In this document: one piece after another, positions 16,545 through 24,703 of the stretch | Layout: each line of letters opens with the position of its first letter | Position numbering within the stretch: position 1 is the first letter of the stretch | From: a virus | Length of the DNA: 27,650 nt | Virus record (IMG/VR): IMGVR_UViG_3300001450_000204 | Span: 1 to 27,650 of that record | Reading direction: 5' to 3' (one strand) | The notes under the pieces: model-generated | Database searches by the model: none | What the model was told of the DNA's origin: nothing | The model's input: only the letters and a program-made list of their open reading frames with translations | Position numbers and translations under genes: made by a program

Positions 16545-16808
16545 TTAGTTTTCCAATGCTGGTAAGTGAATCACTGCTAAAGAAATTGTACCTGTTAGTT
16601 CTGGTAAAGCTTCTAGAGCTGGTAAGTAAGTTTCATTAGTTGGTTCAATGGTAGGTAAAGATATGTCTTCACTCCATTGCCAAGTAACAGGTTGGCTATT
16701 AATTACTTTGCCAATCTTAGCTTCATCTTTAGTCATAACACCTAGTAAACCTAGTACAAGGAACACTCCGAAGAGTGTTACCATTGTATCTTTTGATTTC
16801 TTTTTCAT
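16545..16808 (-). CDS. Single-pass membrane protein
   Basis: 87 aa, ATG 16808-16806 with GGAG upstream. KKKSKDT is followed by a membrane helix at about residues 10-25 (VTLFGVFLVLGLLGVM), then a Pro/Thr-rich tail (PTIEPTNETYLPALEALPEL). N-in, C-out topology is expected by the positive-inside rule. It sits between SSB and exonuclease without obvious link to replication. Might be a signal-anchored envelope or superinfection-type protein; this is inference. Confidence 0.6.
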   Translation of the reverse strand: MKKKSKDTMVTLFGVFLVLGLLGVMTKDEAKIGKVINSQPVTWQWSEDISLPTIEPTNETYLPALEALPELTGTISLAVIHLPALEN

Positions 16809-16817
16809 CTTTGTCTC

Positions 16818-17339
16818 CTAAATTAATACATCAGTTAGTTCATCTGTTACTTCAGCTTGATTAGTACCAAGTACATAACCTTCGTACATTTTAGCTAAAC
16901 TAATAACATCATTAGCAGTAACAGACTTACCATCAATAGCTAATGTATTAACTGCATTACCTAATGAAGATTGTTTAATTATATAAGCTTGAGTTTGAGC
17001 TCGTTCATCTACTGTAGGATAGTTACTTCCTCCACTAAATGATTTTCCTTTGCTTGCTACTGCAGTAGTCGTAGAAGCTGGTGCTTCTTCTCCTTCACCA
17101 AGAATCTTAGTCCATTGCCAGTAACCATTGTTATCTTTAACTGTTGCTATGTTTACTGCATCACCTTTAGTCCATCCTTGTGCTGTTTTAAACACAGCAG
17201 GTGCAGCGAATGACATTAGTTTCTTAGACTGTGTTTGTCCTTGGTCATTCTTGTATGTTATTTCTAAAGATTGATACTCTCTACCATTCTTTGCCGAGTG
17301 AGTATTAACACTCCCTACATCTATTACATTAATTTCCAT
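16818..17339 (-). CDS. Phage single-stranded DNA-binding protein (OB-fold type)
   Basis: 173 aa, ATG 17339-17337 with AAGGAG upstream. The first ~80 residues look like an OB-fold (EINVIDVGSVNTHSAKNG, KGDAVNIATVKDNNGYWQW). A Ser/Thr/Gly linker follows, then a conserved helix (YPTVDERAQTQAYIIKQSS) and an acidic C terminus (EVTDELTDVLI), a usual place for partner binding. It should coat single-stranded DNA and stimulate the polymerase and exonuclease. First gene after promoter 17421-17393. Confidence 0.75.
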   Translation of the reverse strand: MEINVIDVGSVNTHSAKNGREYQSLEITYKNDQGQTQSKKLMSFAAPAVFKTAQGWTKGDAVNIATVKDNNGYWQWTKILGEGEEAPASTTTAVASKGKSFSGGSNYPTVDERAQTQAYIIKQSSLGNAVNTLAIDGKSVTANDVISLAKMYEGYVLGTNQAEVTDELTDVLI

Positions 17340-17362
17340 GTACTTCTCCTTTTGTTGTTAAT

Positions 17363-17388
17363 ATATAGCTTTTTTTTAACAGCTATAT
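17363..17388 (-). other. Leader hairpin before SSB
   Basis: ATATAGCT and AGCTATAT (17363-17370, 17381-17388) form an 8-bp stem with a ten-base A-rich loop in the minus-strand transcript. It lies between the -10 box and the SSB ribosome site. Could set mRNA stability. Confidence 0.45.
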
Positions 17389-17392
17389 TATT

Positions 17393-17421
17393 AGTATAAC
17401 ATACATCTATATCAAAGTCAA
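17393..17421 (-). promoter_or_regulatory. Sigma70-type promoter before SSB
   Basis: Minus strand TTGACT (17421-17416), 17-base spacer, TATACT (17398-17393), then AATAATATAGC. Same design as those at 14541, 21771 and 27300. It lies in the 86-base gap between the polymerase palm gene and SSB. Confidence 0.8.
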
Positions 17422-17425
17422 GTCA

Positions 17426-18139
17426 TTATAGTTCCTCCTCTAAGTTACCCCATGTCTTACCTACTTGTATATCTACACGCATAGGTAGGTTGAATTCTTT
17501 ACCGAATAGTTTCTCAAAGTTCTTAGGAACATCTTCAAAGGCAGCTCTTACTATAGGTACTAGCTTCTCTTTGGATACAGTTGATTCATCATAATCTATC
17601 ATAATAGAATCATGTACTGTATTAATTAGTTTAAGACCTATAGTACCATTAAGTCTATTTCTTAGGCTAACCCTAGCAATAGCCATCAAGTCTGCACCTA
17701 ACCCTTGTACAGGGTAGTTAAGTATTCTTGTTCTAGGAAACTTAGGTTTACCATATGCACTTATCTCAGGTAAGAAGTTGTATTGTCTACCTGTTGGCAT
17801 AGTTAGTTGAGCGTTCATCTTAGCATCTTCAAAGATTTCTTCATGCCAATCACCTAGTCCTGTATATTTTTTATAGAATTGTTTGATAACATCATCCCAA
17901 AATCTTTCATCACCTATGTCCTTAAAGTTATGGTCTAATGCATAACTGTAAGCACTACCACCATAGATTAATCTGAAGACAAACGTCTTAGCGATTAACC
18001 TAGATGGTAATCCAAATCTTGTTTGGTTATCTGTATGTTGGTCTACTTGATTATGTATCTCATTCATAGCTACCTTATCTTGTGATAGGTATGCTGCACA
18101 CACCCATTCAAGAGCTTTAGCATCTGCATTTAATAACAT
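17426..18139 (-). CDS. DNA polymerase family A, C-terminal half (palm and fingers)
   Basis: 237 aa. Holds polymerase motif A in the form ADAKALEW (catalytic Asp6), motif B with Arg47, Lys51, Phe55 and Tyr59-Gly60 in the E. coli Arg754-Lys758-Phe762-Tyr766 spacing, and motif C NTVHDS (His176, Asp177). Ends VGKTWGNLEEEL. It lacks exonuclease and thumb parts, which are in the separate upstream gene. ATG 18139-18137 overlaps that gene's stop (TAATG) with GGAG just upstream, so it is a deliberate restart. It must associate with the 384-aa part to work. Confidence 0.88.
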   Translation of the reverse strand: MLLNADAKALEWVCAAYLSQDKVAMNEIHNQVDQHTDNQTRFGLPSRLIAKTFVFRLIYGGSAYSYALDHNFKDIGDERFWDDVIKQFYKKYTGLGDWHEEIFEDAKMNAQLTMPTGRQYNFLPEISAYGKPKFPRTRILNYPVQGLGADLMAIARVSLRNRLNGTIGLKLINTVHDSIMIDYDESTVSKEKLVPIVRAAFEDVPKNFEKLFGKEFNLPMRVDIQVGKTWGNLEEEL

Positions 18140-19293
18140 TACTGTTCTCCATATTGTGATACAAAGAGTGTCTTAATCTCTCCATCAAAGTTTTGTAGGT
18201 TAGGCTTACTACTACTTAGCCTGCCTGTTTTTGCTACACATTGATTGAGCTGTCCATGTATCTTACCTTTAGTCCAGTTCATCTTATCAATTAGTTTACA
18301 TAGTCCTATGTAATATGTTGAGGCTCGTTTCTCTAGTGTAGACCTAGTGAGTAAGATGTTTAACATAGCCATTGAGTCTTCACTGCCTGTTAAAGTTTTA
18401 AGAGTAAAGTCATTGGTACTATACATACCTAACTTCTTTATCTCACTACCTTCTAATGGTGTAAACATTCTAGGTAGTTCATGGGTCTTCTCTTCCCATT
18501 GCATTTTTACTTCTCCTTTTTTAAGTCCAGATTTATAGTGTCCAATAGGTACTTGTACCCTATATTTAATAAGCCCACCATAAAGAAGAGCATTAAGATG
18601 GTCGCCAGAATTGGGATTAAAATCATCATACTTATGATAGCCATGTAATCGTACATCGAGTTTTGATATTTGTTCATTCAGTTCATCTCCTAACACTAGT
18701 GATTTATTATAGTCAAAGTTAAGACCATTGTATTCCATCTCTTGTAGTACCATTAAGTCTTGATTATGTAAAGAGATAAGTCGTGCTATCTCTGGTCGCT
18801 TTGCTATTTCTTTTTGTTGTAGTAACATAACTTTTTCTGTTAAGTCTACATCTTGATTTAGATAATCAATTAATATATCTAATGGTATCTCATCAGTGTC
18901 TATACCATTCTTCCAGTAGTTTTCTTTAACTTCATCTAGCTTACTACCTAACTCGTAATACTCTGCTACACCATTGAGAGATGGATAAGGGTTAGCTTGA
19001 TTACGCAGTATAAATTCTACTAACTGACAATCCCAAATTCTTTTCTTACTAAAGTTTATACCATATCTTTTAAGCCAATGTAAATCAAACTTAATATTAA
19101 ACCCCACCAACACATCTGCATTATCCACGGCTATTTGGATTTCGTTCAGCAATTCTTGGTGAGGGTCTACGGAGTATTCTATATCATATGTCCTATGTCC
19201 ATCTAATCCTACAAGCATTAACTTGTTAGTCCTATCAAATGGATTGCCTGTGTTACTTGTATTTGTTTCAACATCTAATGTTAAATACTTCAT
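18139..19293 (-). CDS. DNA polymerase family A, N-terminal part (3'-5' exonuclease and thumb)
   Basis: 384 aa. Proofreading motifs: LDVET (Asp7, Glu9), GFNIKFD (Asn66, Asp70), and YLNQD (Tyr144, Asp148). The thumb region follows, ending with TGRLSSSKPNLQN (356-368), which normally lies just before motif A in one polypeptide. Then it stops at ...SQYGEQ, and the palm continues in the next gene. ATG 19293-19291 has GGAG upstream and an ATGA overlap with the helicase stop. Together the two halves sum to 621 aa, near a T7-like polymerase (704 aa). Confidence 0.88.
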   Translation of the reverse strand: MKYLTLDVETNTSNTGNPFDRTNKLMLVGLDGHRTYDIEYSVDPHQELLNEIQIAVDNADVLVGFNIKFDLHWLKRYGINFSKKRIWDCQLVEFILRNQANPYPSLNGVAEYYELGSKLDEVKENYWKNGIDTDEIPLDILIDYLNQDVDLTEKVMLLQQKEIAKRPEIARLISLHNQDLMVLQEMEYNGLNFDYNKSLVLGDELNEQISKLDVRLHGYHKYDDFNPNSGDHLNALLYGGLIKYRVQVPIGHYKSGLKKGEVKMQWEEKTHELPRMFTPLEGSEIKKLGMYSTNDFTLKTLTGSEDSMAMLNILLTRSTLEKRASTYYIGLCKLIDKMNWTKGKIHGQLNQCVAKTGRLSSSKPNLQNFDGEIKTLFVSQYGEQ

Positions 19294-20534
19294 TTAATCT
19301 CCTTATATCTTGCAATCTCTGGTTGTAGTAATACTCCTGTATTACCATGTCTTAGGTCAGGTAGAGAATCTTTATCTCCTAACAATTTATTCTTACTAAT
19401 GTTTAGGTATCTCATATTACTTGTGTTATCTGATTCTTTACCTATGCCTAGTATCCAGTCAGCTTCACCTTGCTTTGCAGTCTTGCTGCTGTCTACATCA
19501 TCCATTGTAAGCCATACCTTACCTTCTCCTGTACCTCCAGCTTGAGAGACAGCTATTACTGGTGCATATTGTTTAGCTAATTCTCTTGCCCATTGATACA
19601 AAGCTTTTAGTTGCAAGTCATGTCTGTCTGCTTTAAATCCTTTTACCTTATCTATCTGGTCAAAGATAATTAATGCTGGCTTAGTTTCTTTAAGTATCTC
19701 TTCTATTCTACCAGTACTTGATGAGTCTTCAAAGTCATATATTTTTATTCTATCTTGACATATTTCTTTATAACTTTTATGGTTGTCTTTTATGTTCTCG
19801 AATAGTTTCTTATTGTCAAGACCTAGCAATGCTTGGTAACATCTTACTGCTACTTTTTTGCCTTGTTCTTCATTGTTAAACCATATGATATCTCCATCAG
19901 TTTGACTTATCATGTGTGTTATCTCACTAGCAAGGAAGGTGGTCTTACCTGTCTCTGGTCTAGCAAAAATAAATCCAAAGTCTCCTTTTCGTAATGAGCC
20001 TAGTGATTGATTAAGCCAATTTAATCTCCATCTTAATCCTGCTTTGCCTACTTGTGATTGGTATAGGTCATCTAATGACATGTCTACAGAGTTAGCTTTC
20101 TCTACTGGTATATCATTCTGTTCAAACTCTTGGAACTTACCAATTAAATCTTTTACTTTGGCACTACCTTCTTCTACATCAAGTGCTACTTTAGCTATGT
20201 CTCCAGCTAAAGCTCTTCGTCTATGTTCTTCTAGTAGTTCAGCAAGAGCATCGACATTAGTTATTTCTTTAGCAAGAATTCTATCTATCAATTCTTCTAC
20301 TTGTTTTCTTTCACTATCTTCTAGGTAATAAGAACTATTATAATGTATTAATAAATTATCTTTACTAATACTATTACTATCTTTATACTTATTATAATAA
20401 CTATTAACTACTATAAATAACTTATATATATTACTATAGTTATTCTTTATATAACTTAGTCTAACATACTTATAGTATTTTGTCAAGTAGTTTTTATCAC
20501 TTATAAATAATTTAAGTATTAACTCTTCAACCAT
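19290..20534 (-). CDS. Replicative DNA helicase (DnaB / T7 gp4 helicase-type)
   Basis: 414 aa. RecA-like ATPase: Walker A ARPETGKTT (191-199, Lys197), Walker B ALIIFDQID (Asp292), and a sensor Gln in AVSQAG (Gln331). Residues about 75-150 are helical, as in the linker of hexameric helicases. The first ~70 residues are an unusual Tyr/Asn/Lys-rich stretch encoded by extremely AT-rich DNA (20340-20470). No primase domain is fused; the primase is the neighbouring gene overlapping by 16 bases. ATG 20534-20532 has AGGAGA upstream. Confidence 0.88.
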   Translation of the reverse strand: MVEELILKLFISDKNYLTKYYKYVRLSYIKNNYSNIYKLFIVVNSYYNKYKDSNSISKDNLLIHYNSSYYLEDSERKQVEELIDRILAKEITNVDALAELLEEHRRRALAGDIAKVALDVEEGSAKVKDLIGKFQEFEQNDIPVEKANSVDMSLDDLYQSQVGKAGLRWRLNWLNQSLGSLRKGDFGFIFARPETGKTTFLASEITHMISQTDGDIIWFNNEEQGKKVAVRCYQALLGLDNKKLFENIKDNHKSYKEICQDRIKIYDFEDSSSTGRIEEILKETKPALIIFDQIDKVKGFKADRHDLQLKALYQWARELAKQYAPVIAVSQAGGTGEGKVWLTMDDVDSSKTAKQGEADWILGIGKESDNTSNMRYLNISKNKLLGDKDSLPDLRHGNTGVLLQPEIARYKEIK

Positions 20535-21196
20535 TTGTTTATCTCCTGTTTGTTATACTCTTTAGGGTCTAGTTCTGTTACAATTACTTTACTAGTTATT
20601 CCTATCTCTCTTAGCCTATTGGTAATTCTTACTGCATTTTTAGCCTTGTCTCTATCTAACCATACATATACTGCTTTATATGTACTTAACTTATCTTCTA
20701 TTTCTTTTGAAAGACTACTACCTAGTAATGGTATACTAGAGTAGTCTTCTGTTCTTGCTATCTTAATAGATGATAGTACGTCTTCTACTAGTATAACAGT
20801 CTTACCTTTACCATACAAGAGGCATGGCTTGTTGCCATTACTCTTATACTTTTGATTACCAAAGCCAAAGTTTCTAGCTTGCCAATATGTTTTGGTCATG
20901 CATAGTACTAACATATCCATAGGACTCCAACGAATCTTATACTTTTCTACTTCTTTTGAAGTAATATTATATTTTAGTAGCCACTTCCAAGCCTGTGGTG
21001 GTATATCTTCTACTACATTTATAGGATAATGATTATTAACATTAGCTGTTTTATTTATACGAGAGCGTAATGATTTTAAATCATTCTTTTTAACATAGTG
21101 TTGGCAACCAAAACAAAATTGGTGGTCTGTATAATCTCCAAGATTATCTTTACTACCACATTTTGGGCATGACATGTGCCTTATAAACTTACTCAC
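20519..21196 (-). CDS. DNA primase (zinc finger plus TOPRIM)
   Basis: 225 aa. A zinc ribbon CPKC...CFGC (Cys10, 13, 28, 31), a linker, then a TOPRIM fold: ILVEDVLSSIK (Glu138) and VWLDRDKAKN (Asp181, Asp183). This is the N-terminal half of T7 gp4 as a free protein, making RNA primers for lagging-strand synthesis. It lacks the helicase half, which is encoded next. The start overlaps the preceding 50-aa zinc-knuckle gene by 8 bases. Confidence 0.88.
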   Translation of the reverse strand: MSKFIRHMSCPKCGSKDNLGDYTDHQFCFGCQHYVKKNDLKSLRSRINKTANVNNHYPINVVEDIPPQAWKWLLKYNITSKEVEKYKIRWSPMDMLVLCMTKTYWQARNFGFGNQKYKSNGNKPCLLYGKGKTVILVEDVLSSIKIARTEDYSSIPLLGSSLSKEIEDKLSTYKAVYVWLDRDKAKNAVRITNRLREIGITSKVIVTELDPKEYNKQEINKWLKS

Positions 21197-21341
21197 TATC
21201 TTTGTCTAGTTCTACTATAGTAAGTATCTCATTGACTGCTCCATTACATTCATTACACAAATCAACATACTCACCTGTAGTATCATTCTTTCTTGTTGAT
21301 TCTTGGTCTGATAAATTCTTATCACATGCTTGGCATTTCAT
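21189..21341 (-). CDS. Small double-CxxC protein
   Basis: 50 aa, ATG 21341-21339 with AAGGAG upstream, overlapping the primase start. Begins MKCQACDKNLSDQESTRKND, then VDLCNECNGAVNE: two CxxC pairs about 26 residues apart, likely one zinc site. Similar short proteins sit before primase or lysis genes in other marine phages. Function unknown; the overlap suggests co-expression with the primase. Confidence 0.7.
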   Translation of the reverse strand: MKCQACDKNLSDQESTRKNDTTGEYVDLCNECNGAVNEILTIVELDKDSE

Positions 21342-21353
21342 TATACTTTCTCC

Positions 21354-21500
21354 TTATGAACCACTAAACATATTACTATCTTTGTCTTCTACATTACCAT
21401 CTTCAGACTTACGTAAGTTTTCTTCTGCCCATTCTGCTTCAGTAGGATGACAGCAATCATCATCATCTTCTGGTTCGTAACAATTTGTACCTTTTTCCAT
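21354..21500 (-). CDS. Small acidic protein
   Basis: 48 aa, ATG 21500-21498, with AGGAGA eight bases upstream inside the end of the previous gene. Very acidic with a Cys-rich patch (NCYEPEDDDDCCHPTEAEWA), ending NMFSGS. No family recognised. The good ribosome site and tight packing support it as real. Confidence 0.6.
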   Translation of the reverse strand: MEKGTNCYEPEDDDDCCHPTEAEWAEENLRKSEDGNVEDKDSNMFSGS

Positions 21501-21503
21501 TAG

Positions 21504-21722
21504 TTATTCTCCTGATACTTCGATTAATCTATGATTGTATTCAGCTAAGAAAGCCATACGCAATTCTTGTTTAGCATCTTTAGACAGCATACTAATCATA
21601 GTGGTTGGTCCTTGTGATAACACAAGTTCGTTAAAGTCTGCTACTACTGCATTAATGTGAGACTCTTCTAGTAGTTCTTCGTACCTATCTTCTTTGTTTT
21701 TATCATTTTCTATATGACTCAT
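21504..21722 (-). CDS. Hypothetical protein
   Basis: 72 aa, ATG 21722-21720, preceded by AAGGAGAAC and promoter 21771-21743. Acidic N-terminal half (ENDKNKEDRYEELLEE), then a helical region with SQGPTTMISMLSKDAKQEL and FLAEYNHRLIEV. Predicted all-helix. First gene of the unit that continues into primase, helicase and polymerase, so it is likely expressed with replication functions. Role not recognised. Confidence 0.65.
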   Translation of the reverse strand: MSHIENDKNKEDRYEELLEESHINAVVADFNELVLSQGPTTMISMLSKDAKQELRMAFLAEYNHRLIEVSGE

Positions 21723-21742
21723 TATGTTCTCCTTATATATAT

Positions 21743-21771
21743 ATTATACCATACTATAGTAGTAAAGTCAA
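21743..21771 (-). promoter_or_regulatory. Sigma70-type promoter for the replication unit
   Basis: Minus strand TTGACT (21771-21766), 17-base spacer, TATAAT (21748-21743), then ATATATATAAG leading straight into the ribosome site of the 72-aa gene. It begins 11 bases after the amidotransferase stop and would drive primase, helicase and polymerase. Confidence 0.82.
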
Positions 21772-21781
21772 TCTCTCTTTG

Positions 21782-22648
21782 TTAGAAAGAGAAAGACTTG
21801 TTCCAACTATTTACATCGGCATCATCTGACAGTTCATCAATTGTCATAATATCTTCTGGGTTTATACCAGAGAATACTAAAGGATTTCTAATGTCTGAAC
21901 TGATGAGACTGCAGGTAGAGCCTTCGATTGAGGCTACCTCCAACCATTCTTTTTCTTTAATGATGTGAGTATTATCTCCTGTACCTATAGTTATATCTCG
22001 TTGTGTTTCTACCCACTCACCTACTGTAGGCATAGCTATACTAGTCGGCATAGGTTTTTGCCATTGCTTATAGTATCCGTTACCTCTCCAACCAGTGTTT
22101 ACTATTGGTTCAGGTTTCTTGTAGCTATTATTACTATACCATACTTTGTTATACCAATGACCTTTATCTTCATTCATGATATTAAACTCACCATGTCTGT
22201 CAAGAAAGACTAGCTTACTATATCCAATAACATTCTCAATAAGTTCTTGAGTAGGGTCATCAAACAATGCCATGTTACCATGTTTAGCTACTATCTTTTT
22301 AAGTATAGCGTCATTGAATTGTATAGTGTCTGATAGTTTATCATCACCATAACCTGATATGATACCATTGTGTATAAAACCAAGACCCTCATTAACTAAG
22401 AAAGGATGACAGTTTTCTTTGTCAGTCTTACCATGTGTCTTGATACGGAAATGAACCAATGCTTGTTTCATTTGATGTTGTTTATAATTATCATAAAATT
22501 CTTTGAATGTAAAGAAACCTTTATGAGTATGTAGCTTTTTGTTTTCTGCAAACATAAAGCCTGCACCATCTGGGTTAGCATTGAAACATCTTTCTAAACT
22601 TGCCTTACTAATTTTAATTCCTTGTGGTTTATATATTGCTATGCACAT
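21782..22648 (-). CDS. Class II glutamine amidotransferase
   Basis: 288 aa. Begins MCIAIY: Cys2 becomes the N-terminal nucleophile after Met removal. Other class II (Ntn) marks: NPDGAGFMF (25-33), HFRIKTHG (Arg68, His72), HPF (81-83), and HNGIISGYG (93-101). It would release ammonia from glutamine. The C-terminal third (about 200-250, VGEWVETQRDITIG) looks like a small beta-barrel and is not part of the GATase core. The gene start overlaps the amidoligase end by 10 bases, so the two likely act together, with ammonia or an amide product passing to the ligase. Confidence 0.85.
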   Translation of the reverse strand: MCIAIYKPQGIKISKASLERCFNANPDGAGFMFAENKKLHTHKGFFTFKEFYDNYKQHQMKQALVHFRIKTHGKTDKENCHPFLVNEGLGFIHNGIISGYGDDKLSDTIQFNDAILKKIVAKHGNMALFDDPTQELIENVIGYSKLVFLDRHGEFNIMNEDKGHWYNKVWYSNNSYKKPEPIVNTGWRGNGYYKQWQKPMPTSIAMPTVGEWVETQRDITIGTGDNTHIIKEKEWLEVASIEGSTCSLISSDIRNPLVFSGINPEDIMTIDELSDDADVNSWNKSFSF

Positions 22649-24276
22649 AATGAACTCTCCTTTATATGAGTATGTAATTCTTTAAACTCTTTCTTTCTTT
22701 TGTCTAGCCAAGACATGAAAGATTTATAGTGTGTTTGTTCTCTAATAGTACCAGAGAGAACTGCTGGTTGGCAATAACTTATCATTGCATTTACGAATTG
22801 CATTTTAATTCTAAACTCCTTAGTATTTTTAGGACTAGAAAATATTCTTAGTTCTATGGTTTCTTTGTTATTAAGATTAACAAAGTTATATCTGTTAGCA
22901 TATCCTCCTTTATCTACATTATGAGGTTTAGTAATGTTATAATGACTATCAGGTTTCTGATAATTAGTAGACCCTCGTCCTGCTACTAGTGTCATAAAGT
23001 TTTTATTGTCTTGTCGATTAATAAACTCTGTAAGTTTACCTGCTCCCATTGATGTAAAAGCTTTACGACTAATATGTACATGCATACCACAAGATTTATG
23101 TGGATGTATATAATCAGGTAAATCATCTAAGAATGATTCATAAACTTTCATATGTTGATGATACATAGCAGGTCTTGATACTATTTCAAAGCCATTGCTT
23201 ATAGAACCATCATCTTTCATAAGAGCATGACCTAACATTTTATTACCTACATAGAATCTACCTGCTTGTCTATTCTCTACTTGGTATTCTATTTCTATAC
23301 CAAGGTAAGGTATATTAGTTTCTAGTGCTGACTTATCTGCAAATCCTAGTTCATCTTCTACTTTAAATGAATAGTTTTGTATATCATAATCCATACCAGC
23401 ACAATTTACACATAAATCAAGGGCAGTTAAATGGTCTACAGGACATTCTCTACCACATTCAAGACAGAAGTCAAGCACTAGATTCTCTCTGTTGTAACAC
23501 TGACCATCAACTATAATTTCATTTTCTAGTATCCACATATTTACACTTGAGTTATAAGAATATCCTTTAGATGTTAAATATGCATCAGTACAAAAACGAC
23601 TAACTCTTCTGTTCAGACCAGATAAATTTATAAGTTTTGAAGCTATTTTTTGGACTAACTCTTGTGTTAAATGACATTTAATAATATAATCATTACCAAG
23701 TTGTTCATTAATAGTCTCAGCTATATTCATATTAGTATCAGTTATTAAAAATAAATCAGAAAATTTATATAATGCTTCTCTAGTTACATAACTGTTAGCA
23801 GCCCAACCTTTAAGTCTTTGACGAAGATGAGCTTTTAAACCACTTTTAGTACGCCCATCTTGGTAATAGTAATTAAAAGGATTAACTTTATAATAGATTG
23901 CATCTATCATATACATACCATTTTTTCTACTATACATTACTTGATTTTCTGCATGTAGTTCTTTAGCATATTGAAGACACTTTCTAATTCTATTACTACT
24001 ATGATTATATAAGCCATCTTTATCCCATACAACTAAAGCTTGTTCTGTACCAAGTTCTGTAGACATTAGCTTATAGGCAGGTTTGTACCAATAACTTTGT
24101 CTTGGTCCTATAAAATCCATTGGTACATGATGAGCACTATAGTTTATCATTTTATGACGAGATTGAATAACATATAATGTATCTGTTATCCATCTTTTAT
24201 ATCCTGGTATTATAAAAGCTTCCGTTGTTCCAATAGGATATTGTTTACAGAAAGCTTGCGTATTAATAACTTTCAT
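22639..24276 (-). CDS. Amidoligase (glutamine synthetase-like fold) with N-terminal extension
   Basis: 545 aa. The C-terminal ~220 residues carry the Amidoligase_2 pattern: GIEIEY (326-331), KDDGSI (354-359), FEIVSRP (363-369), CGMHVHI (396-402), and TIELRIF (473-479). These are Glu/Asp/His/Arg ligands expected for ATP-dependent COOH-NH2 ligases. A Cys cluster CLEC...CVNC (271-292) looks like a zinc ribbon. Residues 1-270 are not recognised. Probably forms amide or peptide bonds on a protein or small molecule; the substrate is unknown. Coupled with the amidotransferase downstream and a 54-aa gene upstream (ATGA). Confidence 0.82.
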   Translation of the reverse strand: MKVINTQAFCKQYPIGTTEAFIIPGYKRWITDTLYVIQSRHKMINYSAHHVPMDFIGPRQSYWYKPAYKLMSTELGTEQALVVWDKDGLYNHSSNRIRKCLQYAKELHAENQVMYSRKNGMYMIDAIYYKVNPFNYYYQDGRTKSGLKAHLRQRLKGWAANSYVTREALYKFSDLFLITDTNMNIAETINEQLGNDYIIKCHLTQELVQKIASKLINLSGLNRRVSRFCTDAYLTSKGYSYNSSVNMWILENEIIVDGQCYNRENLVLDFCLECGRECPVDHLTALDLCVNCAGMDYDIQNYSFKVEDELGFADKSALETNIPYLGIEIEYQVENRQAGRFYVGNKMLGHALMKDDGSISNGFEIVSRPAMYHQHMKVYESFLDDLPDYIHPHKSCGMHVHISRKAFTSMGAGKLTEFINRQDNKNFMTLVAGRGSTNYQKPDSHYNITKPHNVDKGGYANRYNFVNLNNKETIELRIFSSPKNTKEFRIKMQFVNAMISYCQPAVLSGTIREQTHYKSFMSWLDKRKKEFKELHTHIKESSLCA

Positions 24277-24437
24277 ATTAATTTCTCCTTAATATATTCT
24301 AAGACAACTCTGGGTGGTTTCTTATACGCTCGTACTATTCTAAAATCAATTTCATTTTTCTTAATACGAACACAATTCTCCCAACCATCTTTCCAAAATA
24401 CATCAAACAAATTATTAGTAATTTTCTTTACTAACAT
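24273..24437 (-). CDS. Small basic hypothetical protein
   Basis: 54 aa from ATG 24437-24435, which has TAGGAG seven to eight bases upstream; the longer frame from 24461 is less likely. The product has NNLFDVFWKDGWENCVRIK, a beta-like segment, and a basic C terminus. Its stop overlaps the amidoligase ATG, so it is part of the amidoligase-amidotransferase unit. Could be its substrate or partner; that is only inference from the overlap. Confidence 0.6.
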   Translation of the reverse strand: MLVKKITNNLFDVFWKDGWENCVRIKKNEIDFRIVRAYKKPPRVVLEYIKEKLI

Positions 24438-24478
24438 AGTTATTCTCCTACTTGTATACACTTTGAAATGGTAGTGTA

Positions 24479-24661
24479 TTAACCATATCTCCTAAGACTT
24501 TTTCTTAAATCTTTTTGTACAATAATAGTTTTTATTAACTCATCTCTAGTTAAATGTACATGGTTATTAGTTGGAAACTGTCCATATAATTTATAGAAAT
24601 CCCATGCAAATTCTTGATGTAGAGCTGGTATACCTAAAGCATTTAATGTTTCTTTACACAT
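24479..24661 (-). CDS. Small hypothetical protein
   Basis: 60 aa, ATG 24661-24659 with TTAGGAG upstream. Sequence NALGIPALHQEFAWDFYKLY is followed by a basic helix (KDLRKSLRRYG). Alpha-helical, no family recognised. It heads the unit containing the amidoligase. The long 5' region (24662-24961) carries hairpins that may control it. Confidence 0.6.
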   Translation of the reverse strand: MCKETLNALGIPALHQEFAWDFYKLYGQFPTNNHVHLTRDELIKTIIVQKDLRKSLRRYG

Positions 24662-24703
24662 GATTATACTCCTAAATAATTAAAAAATTACACTATGACG
24701 ACT

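Noticed and set aside
18130-18145. Programmed frameshift joining the two polymerase halves
   Set aside because: No slippery heptamer is seen before the stop; a ribosome site plus TAATG gives a simpler restart explanation.
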